Shown here: positions 11,572-22,388 of the stretch, piece after piece | Layout of the letters: each line of letters begins with the position of its first letter | Position numbering within the stretch: the stretch's first letter is position 1 | Notes under the pieces: generated by a model | Database searches by the model: none | What the model saw: the letters and a program-made list of their open reading frames with translations, nothing else | Told to the model about the DNA's origin: nothing | Assembly: GCA_025449115.1 (NCBI GenBank) | Contig: JAHLKC010000142.1 | Span: forward strand, 42,902-106,901 | From: Chytridium lagenaria | Lineage: Eukaryota > Chytridiomycota > Chytridiomycetes > Chytridiales > Chytridiaceae | Reading direction: 5' to 3' | Length of the DNA stretch: 64,000 nucleotides | Position numbers and translations under genes: made by a program

Positions 11572-12666
11572 TCAATCGATCCTGTCGGCTTCGTCCAGAA
11601 CCTCCTGCAAAACATAGCAGATATGAGTAAGTACAACACCCACGCGAGCACACGCAAATTAAACAAACCTGAAAGTTAAATCCCTCCGGCGTTTTATGAA
11701 ACTTCTCAACAAGCGCCTTCTTTCTCTCACTCCCCGTTACATAAAACATCTGCAAAAGATACACCAGCAACTTCGCATCATCCGCTGTGAGTACCTTACT
11801 CACAATCTCCCCATTCATTAACACCATCTTTTTCGAATCCGCTAATTCATCAAAATGCGTCAACACAAGATGCGGCCTCGCGTTTTCCTGCTTGGTCTTG
11901 TATTCGAGAAGGGGGGTGAAGAAGACATTGGATTTGTAGATTTGCATGAAGAAAAACTCGTAGCCGCTTTCACGGGGGAGGGGAAGAACAAACTAAATGG
12001 ACTTAGGAGAATGGAGCAAGGGGTGCCTTACAAATGGGTATTGGGCGGCTCGTTGTTTAAAGGTTTTGTAAAAGTCAGAGGACATTGCTCCAGAGATAAA
12101 ACCATCTTTGGTGAAGTAAAAGTTGTTCCAGATTTCGGATATTCGTTCGGCTGTCTCTTTTTCCAGGAGATCCACTTTCATGACTTTGTGAAGGCCCTAA
12201 TGAAGGAACATGTCAGTCATGCACGCAAGATCGTCATATGTTGCTTCGAACCTGCAATCCCGGTGTTGGGTCCGTGGTTATTTTAGCTTCTCCCGTCTGT
12301 CCCCCCTTCTCCTGCTGTGCTTTCTTGTAAAGTGCCAACGCTTCCTTCTCCTTCCACTTTTGGATCTTCTCGTCCATCATTCTCTTTCGGCTCTCCTCAT
12401 GCTTCTTAATCAATTGCTCAACATCTGAAAGCCCTTCTCTTCAAATACATTAGACTCTGTGATGCGATACAGGTTAGTTACTTTTGCGCCTGTCGTTGAA
12501 GCTTCTGCTGGTATTTTTCAAGGTAGTCCTTGGAATCAGGATGCGACACTGGCAGCGATTCCGGCGCATGCACAGCACGCATTACCGATGAAACGTTGAG
12601 ACATCTCACACATGCAGCCGGTACCACCTCCCCCTCGCAACCCCATGCAGCAATCTCAACCCCCAC
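11572..12666 (-). CDS. ATP11: Mitochondrial F1-ATPase assembly factor Atp11 family
   Basis: Chaperone that binds the F1 beta subunit during assembly of mitochondrial ATP synthase in the matrix. Readable parts: YLEKYQQKLQRQAQ (about 12480-12520), a charged helix KKHEESRKRMMDEKIQKW (about 12350-12420), the exon KVMKVDLLEKETAERISEIW, then after an intron (GTAAGG at about 12030, acceptor near 11994) FVLPLPRESGYEFFFMQ, which is the family signature, followed by LEYKTKQENARPHLVLTHF and MFYVTGSERKKALVEKF. The last exon after an intron at about 11607-11669 gives EVLDEADRID-stop. N-terminal start is uncertain: several ATGs occur between 12560 and 12666 and the first intron joint is out of phase. Divergent from the PP2C gene by about 80 bp, and both products are predicted mitochondrial. 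Confidence 0.85.
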
Positions 12667-12745
12667 ATCCTAATACAAAAAAAGCAACAAAAGCAGAAAA
12701 TTCAAACTCTTTTGCTGGTGTCCAAAAAACCAACGCAAAAAACAG

Positions 12746-14456
12746 ATGCTGGCGAGAAGCAGACGGCTGCTCAACGCCACCCACCTCGTCAATGCATACC
12801 GTAAACCCACAAGATCCCTCCTCATAGGCATAAGGAACGCCTCAACCGGACAATCGGGGCTCAGTTCCTCAAAAGTCGTGGCTGCGGGTTCCGCTGCCGC
12901 TCTCCTGACAGCTGGCGTTTACTATCTGTACCCATCGGAACCAACTGCCGCCATGCCTCATACCAAGAAACCTCATAAACTAGACACATTGACACCCCTG
13001 TCCAGAGAGGAAGTTGAGGAGAAGTTGAGAAAGTTTGAGAAGACGGCTTTGGTTGGAGAATTGGGAGCGGGACCGGCGGCGGCGACTTGGTTGTCGTATT
13101 TGGGAATGAATGGGGGAATGGCCGCTAGCCCTCATAAGCCACCAGTTGTAAGATTTGACACGAACTCTGTGAACAGTAATGACCCGTGTGAGGATTATTA
13201 CTGTCAACACACATTCAATGGGAACCTCATCTTTAGGTATATATGATGACGTGGACATCGCTAACCGGTTTTTTTAGCATGTTTGACGGACACGGTGGAC
13301 CCGAATGCGCCGCCCTTCTTAAAAAGTACCTTGCAAGCTACATTGCCCATGCCGTATCGCAACTCCCCGCCCTCACCCAAGATCATTTGACAAGCCCATC
13401 CCCTAACCGTAAAAAGGCTGTCGAATCTGCATTAAAATCCGCATTCAAACGCATGGACGCCGACATTGTCGGTGGAGCCATCGACGTTGCACCCAATAGT
13501 CTGCCTTTAAATAGCCGGATTAAGGAAAGCTTGAAAAGCGCGTTGGCCGGCTCGTGTGCGCTTGTAGCGTATATGGAGGGTAATGATGTTTATGTGTGTT
13601 GTACGGGAGATTCTAGGGCGGTGTTGGGGAGCTGTACTTCAGAAGGGAGGTTTATGGCGACGGATTTGAGTGCGGATCAGACTGTGAAGAATCCTAATGA
13701 GTATGGGAGGTTGATTGATGAACATCCTGGGGAGTTGGAGACAGTTGTAGTGAGGGGGCGCGTACTGGGAGGTTTAATGCCTACCAGAGCTTTTGGTAAA
13801 GATTTTTTATCGGCCTTTAGAATGCTGACGTATATTTAGGTGATGCACGATACAAATGGCCTTTGGACATTCAAAACAAAGTACTTCCAGCATTAAGCCG
13901 TCGCTCAACCCCAAGAAACTACAAAACACCTCCTTACGTCACCGCTGAACCCGAAGTCACTCACTACCTGATCGACCCTTCACGCGACAAATTCCTCGTT
14001 CTCGCCACCGACGGTCTCTACGATGTTCTTGAAAGTGACGACGTTGTCTCCGTTGTCAGCGAGTACATGAGGCACAAAAATCTTGTTTCACCACCCGTCG
14101 ATAAACGTGTTGACAAATGGCTGCACGTTGACGAAAACGCCGCCACGGATCTCCTGAGAAACGCGCTGGGCGGACCTGATGAGGAACGAACGAGGAAGTT
14201 GCTTGCCATCCCTGCACCCCTTTCGAGAAGGTTTAGAGATGATATCACTATCAATGTGATCTTCTTTGGGCAGAATGCGCCCACTTTGTCGTCTTCACCT
14301 TCGTCTTCTACGGTTTTGGCGTCTCCTGAAAATATTGGTATTGGGTCTCCATCTGATTATGGCAATTTGGCGTCGGTGGATTTGACGCTGGCGCTGGCTA
14401 AGAGGCAGAGACTTGGTGAATGGGCAAACTGGTTGGACAGATTGGCAAAACTCTGA
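12746..14456 (+). CDS. Mitochondrial PP2C-type protein phosphatase (pyruvate dehydrogenase phosphatase/Ptc5-like)
   Basis: Metal-dependent Ser/Thr phosphatase. Exons 12746-13236, 13278-13795 and 13840-14456 join in phase to give 541 residues with no correction. N terminus MLARSRRLLNATHL is Arg-rich and lacks acids, as in a mitochondrial presequence, followed by a hydrophobic stretch (AAALLTAGVYYLY). PP2C motifs: CEDYYC (metal-binding Asp), MFDGHGG (motif 2), CTGDSRAVLG, LSADQT, EHPGE, RAFGDARYKW, and LATDGLYDVL with the DG metal site. The long inserts and the EHPGE-RAFGD layout resemble Ptc5/PDP phosphatases, which reactivate the pyruvate dehydrogenase complex; this substrate is inferred. Convergent with the Tvp38-like gene. 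Confidence 0.9.
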
Positions 14457-14667
14457 ATGTCTTCATTATCTTTCCCTTTTTTTTTTTCTCGCATTTTTTT
14501 AAAAAACACAACGATTTCTTATCTCTTTCATTATTTTTATCTGTTTGTTATCTCAGATCTTTATTGATTTTTTTTCTTTTTTTTTCTCTTTCCCATCGCT
14601 GTTTATGTTTCTTCTGTGCAAAAAGTGAAATGATGTACCATGACGTATTTTTATTGATTCGTTTGTG

Positions 14668-15966
14668 CTAAGTTAATAAAAAAATCAATGGCAACCCAAC
14701 TACAACAACAATCCCCATTCCTCCGAACGTCCACGCCAAAAGCTTCTGCTCTTCAGCAGTATATGCTCCACGTGGAGCACGTGGCACAGCCTCTACGTCC
14801 TCCTGCACCGGCGTCGCAGAAACCTGTCTCCTCCGTCCTCTGGAAGGTGACGAATCATTGGTAGGCATCCGTGAAGAAATCTCATCCTCATCCGGTAGAG
14901 TCGCATCCTGTCTAACAGAGGGGGATAAAGACTCTTCATCATCTTCAGAAGCGCTTCCGAGTCCTTCACCGTCAGATTCAATGGGAGTGTAGGAAAGTGT
15001 CGCTTCACGGAGAGCACGTTTAGCTACGACTGTAATAAAGACGACGGAACCGACTAAGAAGACGAGGGAAAAGAGAATGGTGATGAGTTTCGTGCGAAGA
15101 TCGATTTCGACTTTTTCGGCGCCGGCGAGGGAGCCGACGATAGAGCCGATGAAGGAGTATAGGGTGGCTCCGGGTCTTTTTTGATCAAGTTTAGAAATTC
15201 CAAGGACGATAAAGAATAGTATACGGCGACTTACATATTTCCGAGGAGAGTGGCGAACATAACGGCGTACATCTTTCAAGATAAATAGGAAAAAATATGG
15301 AAAAATCTTACCTGCATACTGGTAAGACTAAGCAAATAATTACATAAACCAAAAGGCACAATGGGTGATAAACGAAGTAACAGAACAATTTTCCAACCTA
15401 AAATCGCTTATCAAAAAAGTTATCACAGGTAAGCCATACCTTCCCGCGAGAGTGCTGCGTCGATAGCCGTCAATGATGGATCAGATCTAACTCTTTTTTC
15501 AATCCATGGTCGCAGTACCGTTCTTCCCAACGAAAATGCAAGGAGGAGACCGGCCTAGCGGAAAACGTAAGGGTTCACACAACAAAAAATATTACCTGAG
15601 AACCAAGTAGGATTATAATAACGGACAAAATCATGGGTCTGAAGATAACACCAGCGGATATTGAGATGAAGGTGGCTGATAAAAACCTTATTAAAACAAA
15701 GGCGGTGGACCGTCTGGTTTACCTGGCACCATGAGGCATGTAAACGTTCCAAAAAACAGGACAAAAATGACCGAACCGATGGCTTTATGGTCATTTACGT
15801 ACTCGAGGAATGCGAGGATGTGAGGTTTTGCGAGAGGGTACTAAAAGACTAATAAGAAGAATGGTGAGAAATGGGCATTTACCAGTCCGACGCCTGCAGA
15901 TATCAGAGCGACGGCTATGCATGCCCCGAAAAGGTAATGACGCCATCGATGCAGGAGTGCTAGCAT
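14668..15966 (-). CDS. Tvp38/TMEM64 (VTT/DedA-like) membrane protein
   Basis: SNARE-associated Golgi (VTT-domain) multi-pass protein. Members act at Golgi/ER membranes, and related VTT proteins are lipid scramblases. Start MLALLHRWRHYLFGAC at 15966. Exons in order: an N-terminal TM; HKAIGSVIFVLFFGTFTCLM; ISISAGVIFRPMILS; LGRTVLRPWIEKRVRSDPS; the family core LLLRLSPIVPFGLCNYLLS (about 15325-15395), then MYAVMFATLLGN, RPGATLYSFIGSIVGSLAG and a long exon 14668-15240 with two more TM segments around an acidic, Ser-rich loop (EGLGSASEDDEESLS). At least six exons. Exons are short and their exact ends were read only approximately. Confidence 0.85.
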
Positions 15967-16259
15967 CGTGGATTAAGTGGGTCTTTAATTAATCAGCGGA
16001 GGAGGAGCCACAACCAGTAGGAAGTAGACAGAGCAAGAGCAAGAAGGTGGGCAATGAAAGAATGAGATACAAGTTTTGTTGAAGCCAAATGCTATAAGGA
16101 AGGCTCAGAACGACGGCATCCAAAAAAGTCGTGTTGCGATGTGGAGCGTCCAGGTGTCCAGCCAGAAGGAAAGGAGGTCCAAATTGGATCCCCTATCACA
16201 AAGGCGGGTTGACGATCAGTTGGGTTGTGCAACATTCCAATTCTTTTGTCATTGCCAAA

Positions 16260-17228
16260 ATGCTCTTCTCCCAGTCACTCATCTCCCAGGACGTCCTCAA
16301 GTCGCTTGCGCCGGGATACACCATCAGGCCACTTGCTCCCACCGACTACGAGAAGGGTAAGACATTCTTGATTTGTTGGTGTATCTGAATATGTGGATGG
16401 CTGAACAAACGCGTCGCTTTTGCTCTTTGTTGCAGGCTTCCTTGAGACCCTTGGTGCCCTCACCAGCGTCGGCAAGATCTCACAGGGAGAGTTCCTTGGT
16501 ATGATGATGATTTTTCAAAAATACTGAGGACATCTTGCAGAGCGTTTCTCCTACCTTAAAGCACGGAACGACACCTACTTTACTATTGGTAAGGCCTTCT
16601 GACATGCCAGAAAGCTAAGGTTGAGCTAGTTGTTGAGGATCTCAAGAACCAGAAAATTGTGGGCGCAGGTACAATCTTGGTCGAGAGGAAGTTTGTTCAC
16701 AACAATGGCTTGGTAAGTTTTGACACATCATCAGTGATTCTTCAATTCTGACTTCCTTTGGAATAGGTTGGTCACATTGAAGGTTTGTTCATTCAAACTT
16801 AAAGGAAAGGCTAATAATGAAAAGACATTGTGACTGCAGAGTCTGCTCGTGGATTGAATCTTGGACGATTGTAAGTGAAGAATTCATGTTTCCAATTCCT
16901 AATTCCTGTTCCTATCAGGATCATTGAGACCTTGAAGCACATTGGGAAGGTGACTGGATGCTACAAGAGTACGTAAAATAGCAGTTTATTTTGTTTATGT
17001 TCTAATACTAATGCGGTATTCCACAGTTATCCGTAAGTTATTGTTTCCAATTTGTATGCTGAGGTATGGTCGTTTTGCTAGTTGACTGCAGTGAAAAAAA
17101 CATCCCCTTCTACAACAAGTGCGGCTTCGTTCAGAAGGTATGTTTCCACTCCATAACACCTGATAACCTCCTTGCAGGAGTACGAGATGGCTTGGTACAT
17201 TAAGGAGAACGAGAGGGCCAAGCTCTAA
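16260..17228 (+). CDS. GNA1: Glucosamine 6-phosphate N-acetyltransferase
   Basis: Cytosolic GNAT enzyme that acetylates glucosamine-6-phosphate with acetyl-CoA on the way to UDP-GlcNAc, and so to chitin and N-glycans. Ten exons: 16260-16356, 16436-16498, 16541-16588, about 16615-16712, 16767-16782, 16825-16870, 16919-16978, 17027-17032, 17082-17137 and 17178-17228. Signatures: YTIRPLAPTDYEKGFLETL, ERFSYLKARNDTYF, AGTILVERKFVHNNGLVGHIED, the acetyl-CoA loop ARGLNLGRLIIE, GCYKIILDCSEKN and FYNKCGFVQKEYEMAWY. Length about 175 residues, as expected. One exon is only 6 nt (TTATCC) and one intron only 26 nt (16589-16614). The start was chosen because the first conserved block follows within 20 residues. 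Confidence 0.93.
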
Positions 17229-17313
17229 AGAAGCGTGACGCTTCATTATTCCCAGTTACATAATAAAATTGTCTTGAAAAATTCAATCTCAATTGTCCAA
17301 AACTCCTGAAATC

Positions 17314-18367
17314 ATGGTGAGCTGCCACGAGAAGCCTCAACACTGACACTGAGGCCGCATAGAACAGAATATTCGGAACCTCAAAGCCAAAAGTTCCTAA
17401 ACCTACCGTCAACGATGCCATTCGGGAGGTGGGTCTTTTAGAAAAGGTGGTTGGATGGCTGAACTTCGACTTAAACACAGACAGACGGGAGAGCTGATGC
17501 GGTTGAGGTCAAGATCAAAAAGCTTGACGCTGAGCTTATCAAGTACAAGGATCAGCTTAAAAAAATGAGAGAGGTCCCGCAAAGGTAAGTTAGCTCATGG
17601 TACACTCGTAATGTGGCAAGCTGTGGAGATCGAAAGCTCACATCGTTTGATACCCTAGGAATCCGTCAAGCAAAAGGCTCTCAGGATTGTGAAGCAGAAG
17701 AAGCTGTAGGAGTTGATATATTCAAGGAACTTTTTAACAGTAATATAGCTACGAGGGACAGAGGGATCAATTGATGCAGCAGTCGTTTAACATGGAGCAA
17801 GGTGAACCATTTGCATAGAACTGTTTATTTAAGTATTACTACAGCCAACATGGCTACGGAAAACCTCAAGAATACCATGGTGACAGTGGAGGCGATGAAG
17901 TCAGCAAACAAGGAACTCAAGACTCAATACAAAAAGATTAATCTTGATAAGATTGAGGTACGCTGGGTATCTTTACTTGCAATTCTAAAGTATGGCGCGT
18001 AGAAAATCCAAGACGAAATGGAGGATTTATTGGAACAGGCGAATGAGATTCAGGAGACTTTAGGACGGTCTTATGCCTTGCCGGATGATATTGATGAAGC
18101 AGATCTTGAAGCAGGTGAGAGATTTGATATGCGGTGTGTTAGATTGACGGCCGAGTAGAATTAGAGGCACTTGAGGATGATCTTTTAGAAGACGAAGATG
18201 CCGTGCCGTCGTACCTGCAGGACGAACCTGAGCTTCCAGAGACATCATCTATTGACCCGAATGCCATCCATGTAAGTCAAAACCTGTCCATGCAGAATTG
18301 CATTTAAATCTGTACAAAGCAAAACGAGTCTCAACAGAGCGAGACTCCCATGAGGCTAGGCGCGTAA
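17314..18367 (+). CDS. VPS60: ESCRT-III protein Vps60/CHMP5
   Basis: Charged coiled-coil ESCRT-III subunit that recruits Vta1/LIP5 and helps regulate Vps4 during multivesicular body sorting. Nine exons: 17314-17316 (the ATG alone), 17363-17428, 17481-17584, 17659-17705, 17749-17801, 17845-17957, 18003-18114, 18159-18271 and 18320-18367. Protein begins [20 protein letters not shown], followed by [67 protein letters not shown] and the acidic Vta1-binding helices [14 protein letters not shown]. The basic N terminus, about 220 residues and acidic C terminus match the family. At 17573-17574 one G seems missing: GGG would restore the conserved GPAK. Confidence 0.92.
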
Positions 18368-18583
18368 TTTGGCTTATATGTATTCCATAACGAAAGGCCA
18401 AGCACTCTTTGAGACCCTTCTACCGCAACTTTAAGGCCGTATTCTCTCTGACATCCAATTCACCACTCCGTGTCTTTCAAGTGCCGGCGTCCAAACGATT
18501 CTCATCGCTTTCAACCCTTCACTTCCAACCCTTAACAGGAAATTCAACAACATCACCCTTGGAAATTCAAGGCAAATATATCA

Positions 18584-19567
18584 TTATACTCTTTTGAGGA
18601 CCCCTGACTCCTCAAGCACGTCCCTTGCAGCCTGATTTATATGCTTAAACCTTGCCGGACCCAGTTGAATTCCCCCATACCATCTTGCCACCAAAACCAC
18701 CACATTTCGCAGTTCCAGTATTTGAAGTAAATGCAATAACCGGCCCCCAGCCGCTTGCTCCCCATCGTCATCACAGTCTTGACGAATGATCATATGCGCC
18801 TCAGGACGGGTCCCACCTTTTTTGTCTTTTTTGCTTGAATGCAGGGATGAGCCTTTGGCATCAGGCGCATTTACAGAGATACGATATGCCCACATAAGAT
18901 GTGTTGAACGAGCTATTTTGCCGTTTAAACGCAACGTTCGGCGAACTTCATCCAATTCTTCAAGGTTGTTAATTGTTGCGCAGAACCCCTGAAAAACACT
19001 CTTGCGGTCCGTTATGGGATTTGAACCAAAGTGGATCGTGATGTTGGATGTCGGCGGGGTGTCATGCGGTGTGTGAGAGACGGTGAGTGATGCTGTGGAT
19101 TCGGTGATATCGACAATGTTGGTCAATGTATCTTTGGCGAGCTCCAGGTCTTGTTCCTCTTGCGGAGATGGTGGCGATGCGGCCAAGGTAAGGTCACGGT
19201 CTGCTTTAAGCGTTTTTAAGCTCTCTTCAATTAGACTCAGCCATGAATAGAGGACAACTTCGCCAGGGGTGTACATCTCCAAACATTGTATCTGAACGTC
19301 ATCGAGCCATGTTTGATATCGAAGAACTTCACCGTTCGATTGCGATAAAGGAAAAGGAAGAACTTGAGGAGGGACGACTATGTCGGTCATGTTGGGTGGG
19401 TCTTGTGATGGGTAAGCTGACGGAATCTGAATCTTCACGATGGCTTTATCATCATCGGGCTCTTTCGAGATAGCGAGTCGGCATATTATCGACTGGTGTA
19501 TATGAGAAACATCCGACCCATAGATGGACGCCAGAACCTCGATCTCCTCAGCAGCTTCATCCTCCAT
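18584..19567 (-). CDS. YIH1: Yih1/IMPACT-family protein (RWD plus UPF0029 domain)
   Basis: Single-exon protein of 327 residues. Family members bind Gcn1 and compete with Gcn2, damping eIF2-alpha phosphorylation during amino-acid starvation. N-terminal RWD domain (residues about 1-115): EEIEVLASIYG and YPSQDPP. A Ser/Thr/Glu-rich linker follows. The ancient IMPACT domain (about 185-325) has VFQGFCATINNLEELDEV, HLMWAYRI, DCDDDGEQAAGGRLLHLL and VVLVARWYGGIQLGPARF. Length slightly exceeds the yeast protein (258). Start MEDEAAEEIEVL is the only sensible one. The upstream minus-strand gene's open frame runs to within this start codon. Confidence 0.95.
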   Translation of the reverse strand: MEDEAAEEIEVLASIYGSDVSHIHQSIICRLAISKEPDDDKAIVKIQIPSAYPSQDPPNMTDIVVPPQVLPFPLSQSNGEVLRYQTWLDDVQIQCLEMYTPGEVVLYSWLSLIEESLKTLKADRDLTLAASPPSPQEEQDLELAKDTLTNIVDITESTASLTVSHTPHDTPPTSNITIHFGSNPITDRKSVFQGFCATINNLEELDEVRRTLRLNGKIARSTHLMWAYRISVNAPDAKGSSLHSSKKDKKGGTRPEAHMIIRQDCDDDGEQAAGGRLLHLLQILELRNVVVLVARWYGGIQLGPARFKHINQAARDVLEESGVLKRV

Positions 19568-21121
19568 ATTGGGAAAATAAAAGACAAAAAAAAATCCTAT
19601 ACAGAAAGTACTCTATTAGTTGCTCCCATTCTGCACGGAAGGACGGAATAAATTCAGCGTCCTTCACGAACACTGCGTCAAACAACCCTTCACAAAACCC
19701 CTCCAACGTCAGCTCTTCGAAAACAAGAATAACACGCAAAAAAATTAAAATGGAAGAACATCCACGTGAATTACTATACAGGACGGGGAGAGAGAAAAAT
19801 AAACAGTCGAGCTTCCAACAACAGCCATAAAAGAAGGAACTACACAAAATAAGAATAAGGGGGGAAGGGAGGTTTGCCCTGAGGCTTTGAAAAAAAATTC
19901 TAGAGGAGAGATCAAGACGCTGCAACTTCTTCCGCAGGTGGGAGTCGACAAGGGTGTCGACGGAAGCGTCTGCGCCTTTAGCGCCGTCATGTTTCTGGCT
20001 AAGCTGTTCCACGGAGCCTCGGAGGGACTAAAAGCGAAATGTTAGTCTCTTGTAAAATGGGTCAAGTTAAAGTTACCTTGATTTCATCTTCCATACCCTA
20101 AATCAGCAAGAGTGAAAGATATGAACAAGAAAATTGAGTCAGAATAAATATACAACACATGGAAAAACATGAAAATCTTTTGCTGAAGTACCTCAATCTT
20201 CTTCTTAAGCTCTTCGTTCTGTTTTATACTTCAAGTTAGACATCTTTTCTCAACAAGAAGCGCCCCGAAATCAGGGCAAACTGTGAATAACAGCAAAACA
20301 AAGCAATAAACCTTCCAACAAACAACAAAATGATATTCCGCAGTCTCCTCACCTCGTTCTTCAATTTGTGATTCTCTTTGTTAAGCTCCTGCGAAGTTGC
20401 AGGTCGACTAGGGGGTGCAGTCTTCCTGGCTCCAGAAGTTGGTCTCGACGCCTTAACCGCATCCGCCGCAGGCTCCGTCTTCACTTCTGCCTTCACCAAA
20501 GCTCCCTTAGACCCCGCAAGCGAGCCCTTGGACCCCAGCGGCTTCCCTGCTGGTTTAGGCGCAGCTGCAGGCGCACCCTTTTAACGAAGTCTTTGATCCC
20601 GCCACATTCTCTTTTGACCCCACAGCCGGCTTCACCACCTCCTTCTTCGCCCCATTGACCACAGGCGAAGACTTGGCCAAACCCTCCTTCGACTTGACCA
20701 AGTTCGACTTTGAGTCTCCGTTGACTTTCGTCGCCACATTACCCTTTGACCCGTTCACATCCGTCTTAGATGTAGTAATCACTTGCGACTTTGACGTGTT
20801 GACCGCACCCTTGGAGTTGGACAATGTCGTCTTCTTGGCAAGATTGTTACGGGAATTCGTGCGAGAGCCTGGAGCAGTCGTCGTCGCTGCTCCACCCTTC
20901 TTGTTGGATTGCGGCTGGGGACGTCCTGATGCTGTAGTCGGACGGGACGGAGCTTTCTCTTCACTACCGTTCTTCAAGGGTGTGGGGATACCGGATGGAG
21001 GTGGTCCAGCATCAACAGGTGGCAAAGCTTCTGCTGAGGGCTCGCTAGCGTGAGCAGCTTCAGTGGACGGTTGGTCGTGGGACGCTTGGGCAGCGGCCTC
21101 GGGTGCAGCTGTGTCGGCCAT
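19557..21121 (-). CDS. Disordered Ser/Lys/Ala-rich protein with C-terminal coiled coil
   Basis: Family not recognised. Starts MADTAAPEAAAQASHD at 21121. First exon (to about 20354) is low complexity, rich in Ser, Lys, Ala, Pro and Asn, with many SK/GSK repeats (SKGAVNTSKS, NGSKGNVATK, GSKENVAGSK). Small exons then build a coiled coil: NKENHKLKNE, NEELKKKIE (about 20193-20219), GMEDEIK (about 20077-20099) and SLRGSVEQLSQ (from about 20029), continuing VDSHLRKKLQRLDLSS. The open frame then runs through hydrophobic, unlikely sequence to 19557, so the true stop or another intron probably lies near 19880-19900. One extra base near 20576-20588 breaks the frame in the GSK region. A basic disordered body with a short coiled coil would suit a cytoskeletal or scaffold role; this is inference. 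Confidence 0.6.
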
Positions 21122-21225
21122 CTCTTTTGAAGGAATTTTTATTTTTGAGCGGGTTTTGAAAAAATTTGCACAGACTCTTGACTTCCTTAAGTTAGCTTTC
21201 CTGGTCTCAATGGAATAGGGAACTT

Positions 21226-22333
21226 CTAAAGAAGTCCCAAAGCGGACTTGAGCTTTTGGTATGCCACATCCACGTCGTCGTTGGTGATTACGTAGTCAAC
21301 GGATCCAGGGGTGAGACCCCACTGAAGTTCCCTTGTTGCAGCTTCGAGACGTTTGTTTAAGCTTTCTGGGGTCTTAAAAACCGAAGTCAGACGAAACGCA
21401 ATTGCTTTGATCACTCACTTCTGTTCCACGACCAGTCAAACGTATTCTCAGTTCCTCAACGGATGGTGGTGCGAGGAAAATAAATATAGGTTTTGAAGAA
21501 AGGGAAGAGAACCTTGAGTTCCTGCGGCAAGTTGTGATTGAATGATCTTTACACCTTGCATCTAGACTATGTCAGCGAGATAAAATAAATGAAGAGCAAC
21601 GTCGATATCCAAGATAACGTTTCGGTTCTGCGAAAGAACGTCCTCGACAGCCTGGTATGAAGTGCCTATATCATTTTCATCGCGTCAGTATATCAATTAA
21701 AAAATAACAAAGCCACCATAATAATTCCCGGAAAACTGCGCGTGCTCAATGAAGTTTCCTTTATCGATCTCTTTCACCATAGTATCCGGCGTCACTAATC
21801 ATCAAATACTTAAAAACAACTTTGATTATGGCGACTCACCGAAGTGATAGTCTTTGGCATTTTTCTTCACCCGGTCTAGGCTTCCGCGTTGTATCTTTTA
21901 ACGGTGTTTAATAAGTATTCGAAATAACAATCTCGAAAGTAAATTAAAGAGCTTTTTCACCCACGCGAAACCGAGAACCCAAAGTTATCAGGAAACTCCT
22001 TAAAAAGCTTCTTTAACAACGTCGACTTCCCCGATCCCGAGGCCCACAAATGATAATAGGCCTAACCGCATTCGGCACCTCTTCTTTAACGCAATGAACT
22101 TGCCTTGCTGGTACTGGATGCAAAAAAAAAAAATAGAACCCTCAGGTCAGTAAAACGACGAAGTAGTATGTTTCTTCCCAACCTCTGATCTGTGCAAGTG
22201 CAAACCCAGCAAATACAGCCCCAGTCCCATACGCCGTCGAATTCCATTTGACCTGCCTAGTGATCGGCCCTATGGAGTGTCTCCAACCGCGTTGCAGGCG
22301 GATGAAGCGGTTGATGAATGCAGGGAACCTCAT
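21226..22333 (-). CDS. Guanylate kinase with mitochondrial-type leader
   Basis: ATP:GMP phosphotransferase making GDP. N terminus MRFPAFINRFIRLQRGW is Arg-rich and acid-free, followed by a small hydrophobic span (TGAVFAGFALAQI), then an intron (GTTGGG to CCAG, about 22090-22180), and PNAVRPIIICGP with the P-loop SGSGKST, LLKKLFKEFPDNFGFSVSR, TTRKPRPGEE, a GNYYG-type GMP-binding segment, QNRNVILDIDV, and the last exon LNKRLEAATRELQWG to KSALGLL-stop. One-base corrections are needed at about 22040-22043 (ICGP/SGSGKST) and in the T5/A5 run at 21860-21864. Compared with the usual 190-residue cytosolic enzyme it has about 75 extra N-terminal residues. Mitochondrial targeting is inferred from composition. 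A second guanylate kinase lies at 33549-34947. Confidence 0.8.
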
Positions 22334-22388
22334 TTGTGATTGTTGGGAGAATTCCAAAAAAAAAGAAAAAAAGGACGTTGTTCAAAAC

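Noticed and set aside
20655..21053. Plus-strand frame of 132 codons opposite the disordered protein
   Set aside because: Shadow of the Ser/Lys/Ala repeats on the minus strand, which alone continues into the coiled-coil exons.
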